From positions 1 to 8,310 of the forward strand of contig CBDUBH010000119.1 in NCBI GenBank assembly GCA_965365345.1: a stretch of 8,310 nt of DNA, read 5' to 3'. Positions 6,648 to 8,310 of this stretch are shown piece after piece. The position numbers were made by a program, and so were the translations under genes. Below the pieces are notes generated by a model. That model did no database searches and was not told where the DNA came from. It was given only the letters and a program-made list of their open reading frames with translations. Source of the DNA: CBDUBH01 sp965365345. GTDB taxonomy: Bacteria; Bacteroidota; Ignavibacteria; Ignavibacteriales; SURF-24. Every line of letters begins with the position of its first letter. Within the stretch, counting starts at the first letter, position 1.

Positions 6648-6652
6648 TTTAA

Positions 6653-7645
6653 ATGAAAAATAAAAGATCAATTTTAGTTTTGACTGTCCCCTTTTTTATT
6701 GCGGTAATTTCAATAATTTATTTAGCCGCAGATGCATTTTCCGATGATTCAAATTACGTTACCGGAATTGTAGAAACCGCGCAAATAGATGTGGCTTCAA
6801 AACTTCCGGGAAGAATTGATTCCGTTTTTGTAAAGCAAGGAAATTATGTAAAAAAAGGAGATCTGTTATTTAAACTTGAAAGTAAAGAAATGGATGCAAA
6901 GTTAGAGCAGGCTCGCGGTGTAATGAATGCGGCAAAATCAAAATCAGAAATGGCTCATAACGGCGCACGCTCGGAAGAAAAAGAAGCAGTTGAAAAATTA
7001 TTTATTCAGGCAAAAGCTCAAAAAGAATTAGCTGAAAAAACATGGACGCGAATACAGAATTTATTTAATGACGGAATAATTTCCGAACAGGAAAAAGATC
7101 AGGTTGAATTTCAGTTTAAAGCAGCTAAAGAACAGATGCTTGCAGCAAAAGCAAAACTTGATATGGTGAAGAACGGTGCACGCAGAGAAGAAATTTCAGG
7201 TGCCGATGCGCTTTTTTATCAAGCATCAAATGCTTACAACGAAGCTTTAGCGTATCATAAAGAATTGGAGATCAGAAGTCCAATCAGTGGTGAAATAAGT
7301 AAAATTATTTCTGATCCGGGTGAAATAATAGGTGCGGGATTCCCTGTAATTTCTTTATTTGATCCCAATGATGTTTGGGTTGTTTTGCAAATCCGCGAAG
7401 ATCAAATGGACCAATTTAAGAAAGGTACAAAACTTAAAGGAATTATTCCCGCTTTAGGCAACGGGGATTTTTCTTTTGAAGTAAGCTATATCGCTCCGAT
7501 GGCTGATTTTGCTACATGGAAAGCAACAAATCAAAAAGGCGGATTTGATTATAAAACTTTTGAAATTCATTTGCGAAGTTTAAAACCGGTTGAAAATCTT
7601 CGTCCGGGAATGACTGTAAATTTCAAAATTCAATTTCAACGTTAA
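6653..7645 (+). CDS. HlyD-family periplasmic adaptor (membrane fusion protein), YbhG-like
   Basis: The 330-aa product has an N-terminal membrane anchor (about 7-25). The first half of a biotinyl/lipoyl domain follows at 43-78 (VASKLPGRIDSVFVKQGNYV, KKGDLLFKLES), then a long alpha-helical hairpin (79-203), the second lipoyl half (207-237, RSPISGEISKIISDPGEIIG) and a beta-barrel domain ending in LRPGMTVNFKI. The hairpin contains a repeat: MAHNGARSEE at 100-109 and MVKNGARREE at 171-180, 71 residues apart, as seen in YbhG/YhiI-type adaptors. It should bridge the inner-membrane ABC permease and the TolC-like channel. It starts 5 bp after the TolC-like stop and is followed by the permease after 19 bp, so the three genes form one operon. 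All expected domains are intact. Substrate is not predictable from the sequence. Confidence 0.94.
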   Translation: MKNKRSILVLTVPFFIAVISIIYLAADAFSDDSNYVTGIVETAQIDVASKLPGRIDSVFVKQGNYVKKGDLLFKLESKEMDAKLEQARGVMNAAKSKSEMAHNGARSEEKEAVEKLFIQAKAQKELAEKTWTRIQNLFNDGIISEQEKDQVEFQFKAAKEQMLAAKAKLDMVKNGARREEISGADALFYQASNAYNEALAYHKELEIRSPISGEISKIISDPGEIIGAGFPVISLFDPNDVWVVLQIREDQMDQFKKGTKLKGIIPALGNGDFSFEVSYIAPMADFATWKATNQKGGFDYKTFEIHLRSLKPVENLRPGMTVNFKIQFQR

Positions 7646-7664
7646 TTAAAAAATTAATATATAA

Positions 7665-8310
7665 GTGAAAAATTCACCTTTACTAAATATTATAAAAAGA
7701 GAATTTGATAGAATTTCAAAAAGAAAAACTTTATATGTTTTATCAATTTTTCTGCCATTAATTTTAGTTGCAAGTTTAGCCTTGATCTATAAAAACAAGG
7801 TCGTTACCGATCTTCCTGTTGCTGTAATTGATAATGATAACAGTGAAATTTCAAGAATGATGATCCGCGCAATCGATGCCTCTTCATCAATGAATGTAAC
7901 CCAAAGATTTTCAAATTTGGAAAAAGCTAAAGAAGAATTCAGAAAAGGAAATATTGAAGCTGTATTTGTTTTTCCGAATGGTTTTTCCCAAAAAATAAAA
8001 AGTGGAAATTTTTCTAATGTTTCAATATATAAAAATTCTTCCAGCGCAATTATCGGTACTCTGATTTACCGCGATTCTTATTCAATTATAAAAACATTTT
8101 CAGGCGGAATTCAATTGAAAAAGCTTCTCGGAAAAAATTTGAATCAACATGCCGCAATGAATTTGATCAATCCGGTAAGAATCGAAGCGAATTCACTTTA
8201 TAATCCTAATTATAATTATCTAAGTTATTTAATTCCGGGGCTTGCAACCTCGATGCTTCAAATGATAATAATGATAACAAATTATCATTATCATCATTAT
8301 TATTGGAAAC
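7665..8310 (+). CDS. ABC-2 type transporter permease (N-terminal part, cut by window edge)
   Basis: A frame opening with GTG at 7665, directly after an in-frame TAA at 7662-7664, stays open to the edge (215 codons). It starts like ABC-2 (YhhJ/YbhR-like) permeases: a short cytoplasmic lead (LLNIIKREFDRISKRK), TM1 at about 21-40 (LYVLSIFLPLILVASLALIY), then an extracytoplasmic domain including VVTDLPVAVIDNDNSEISR near 44-62 and an AVFVFPNGF strand, then the start of TM2 (YLSYLIPGLATSMLQMIIMIT, about 185-205). No in-frame ATG lies early enough to keep TM1, so the GTG start is favoured despite no Shine-Dalgarno. It completes the exporter with the TolC- and HlyD-type proteins. No ATPase gene precedes it; one may lie downstream with a second permease. 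The last ~10 codons look abnormal for TM2 and may be a sequence artefact. Confidence 0.88.
   Translation, partial: MKNSPLLNIIKREFDRISKRKTLYVLSIFLPLILVASLALIYKNKVVTDLPVAVIDNDNSEISRMMIRAIDASSSMNVTQRFSNLEKAKEEFRKGNIEAVFVFPNGFSQKIKSGNFSNVSIYKNSSSAIIGTLIYRDSYSIIKTFSGGIQLKKLLGKNLNQHAAMNLINPVRIEANSLYNPNYNYLSYLIPGLATSMLQMIIMITNYHYHHYYWK
8261..8298. repeat. Near-perfect 17-bp inverted repeat at the right edge
   Basis: Positions 8261-8277 pair with 8282-8298 around CAAA, with a single A/C mismatch (8267 with 8292). The arms are simple ATAATG-like sequence. The repeat lies inside the permease frame where TM2 is expected and turns it into a Tyr/His-rich run. It may be a natural low-complexity tract or a fold-back error at a contig end. 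Confidence 0.7.

Noticed and set aside
7642..7657. TTAATT/AATTAA inverted repeat between the adaptor and permease genes
   Set aside because: A/T only, 6-bp arms, inside an operon; no reason to call a terminator or operator.
8282..8308. Tyr/His run NYHYHHYYWK as a metal-binding tail of the permease
   Set aside because: It falls where TM2 should continue and is encoded by one arm of an inverted repeat of simple sequence, so an artefact or low-complexity origin is more likely.

Overview
The window is an AT-rich bacterial segment of about 8.3 kb with compact gene packing and no RNA genes, CRISPR arrays or insertion sequences that I can see. Several features point to the Bacteroidota/Ignavibacteriota (FCB) side of the tree: mostly weak or absent Shine-Dalgarno sequences, a promoter matching the Bacteroidota -33/-7 pattern (TTG, then TAnnTTTG) in front of tetR, secreted thioredoxin-fold proteins, and a TolC/HlyD/ABC-2 export operon with its own TetR regulator. 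This placement is inferred from style only, not from a marker gene.

Left part (1-1646). A minus-strand gene for a DUF255/YyaL-type thioredoxin-domain protein runs off the left edge. A 306-bp AT-rich gap follows, then a plus-strand 315-aa protein that I do not recognise. A perfect 15-bp hairpin with A and T tracts closes this gene and also serves the convergent gene on its right.

Middle part (1644-4430). A minus-strand gene encodes an exported thioredoxin (WCGPC) with a long helical C-terminal region. It is divergent from a tight three-gene plus-strand cluster with two 7-bp gaps: fluC/crcB (fluoride channel), a DUF190 PII-like protein, and a secreted PAP2-family phosphatase.

Right part (4431-8310). 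A TetR/AcrR-family regulator precedes a TolC-family outer-membrane protein, an HlyD-family periplasmic adaptor and an ABC-2 permease cut by the right edge. Together these would form a tripartite envelope-spanning exporter. Two nearly identical palindromes (core TTGAATAnTGATTCAA) lie immediately upstream of tetR and of the tolC-like gene, and nowhere else that I noticed. They are the best candidates for the TetR operators. The first overlaps the predicted tetR -7 box. The second covers the first possible ATG of the tolC-like gene, which argues for a start 24 bp further in. No ABC ATPase gene is present before the permease.

The last ~45 bases contain a near-perfect 17-bp inverted repeat of simple sequence, and the permease reading frame turns into an unusual Tyr/His run there. 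This may be an artefact at a contig end. I did not find clear evidence of a wholly new system. The points most worth attention are the operator pair, the fluC-DUF190-PAP2 cluster, the unrecognised 315-aa protein and the suspicious right edge.
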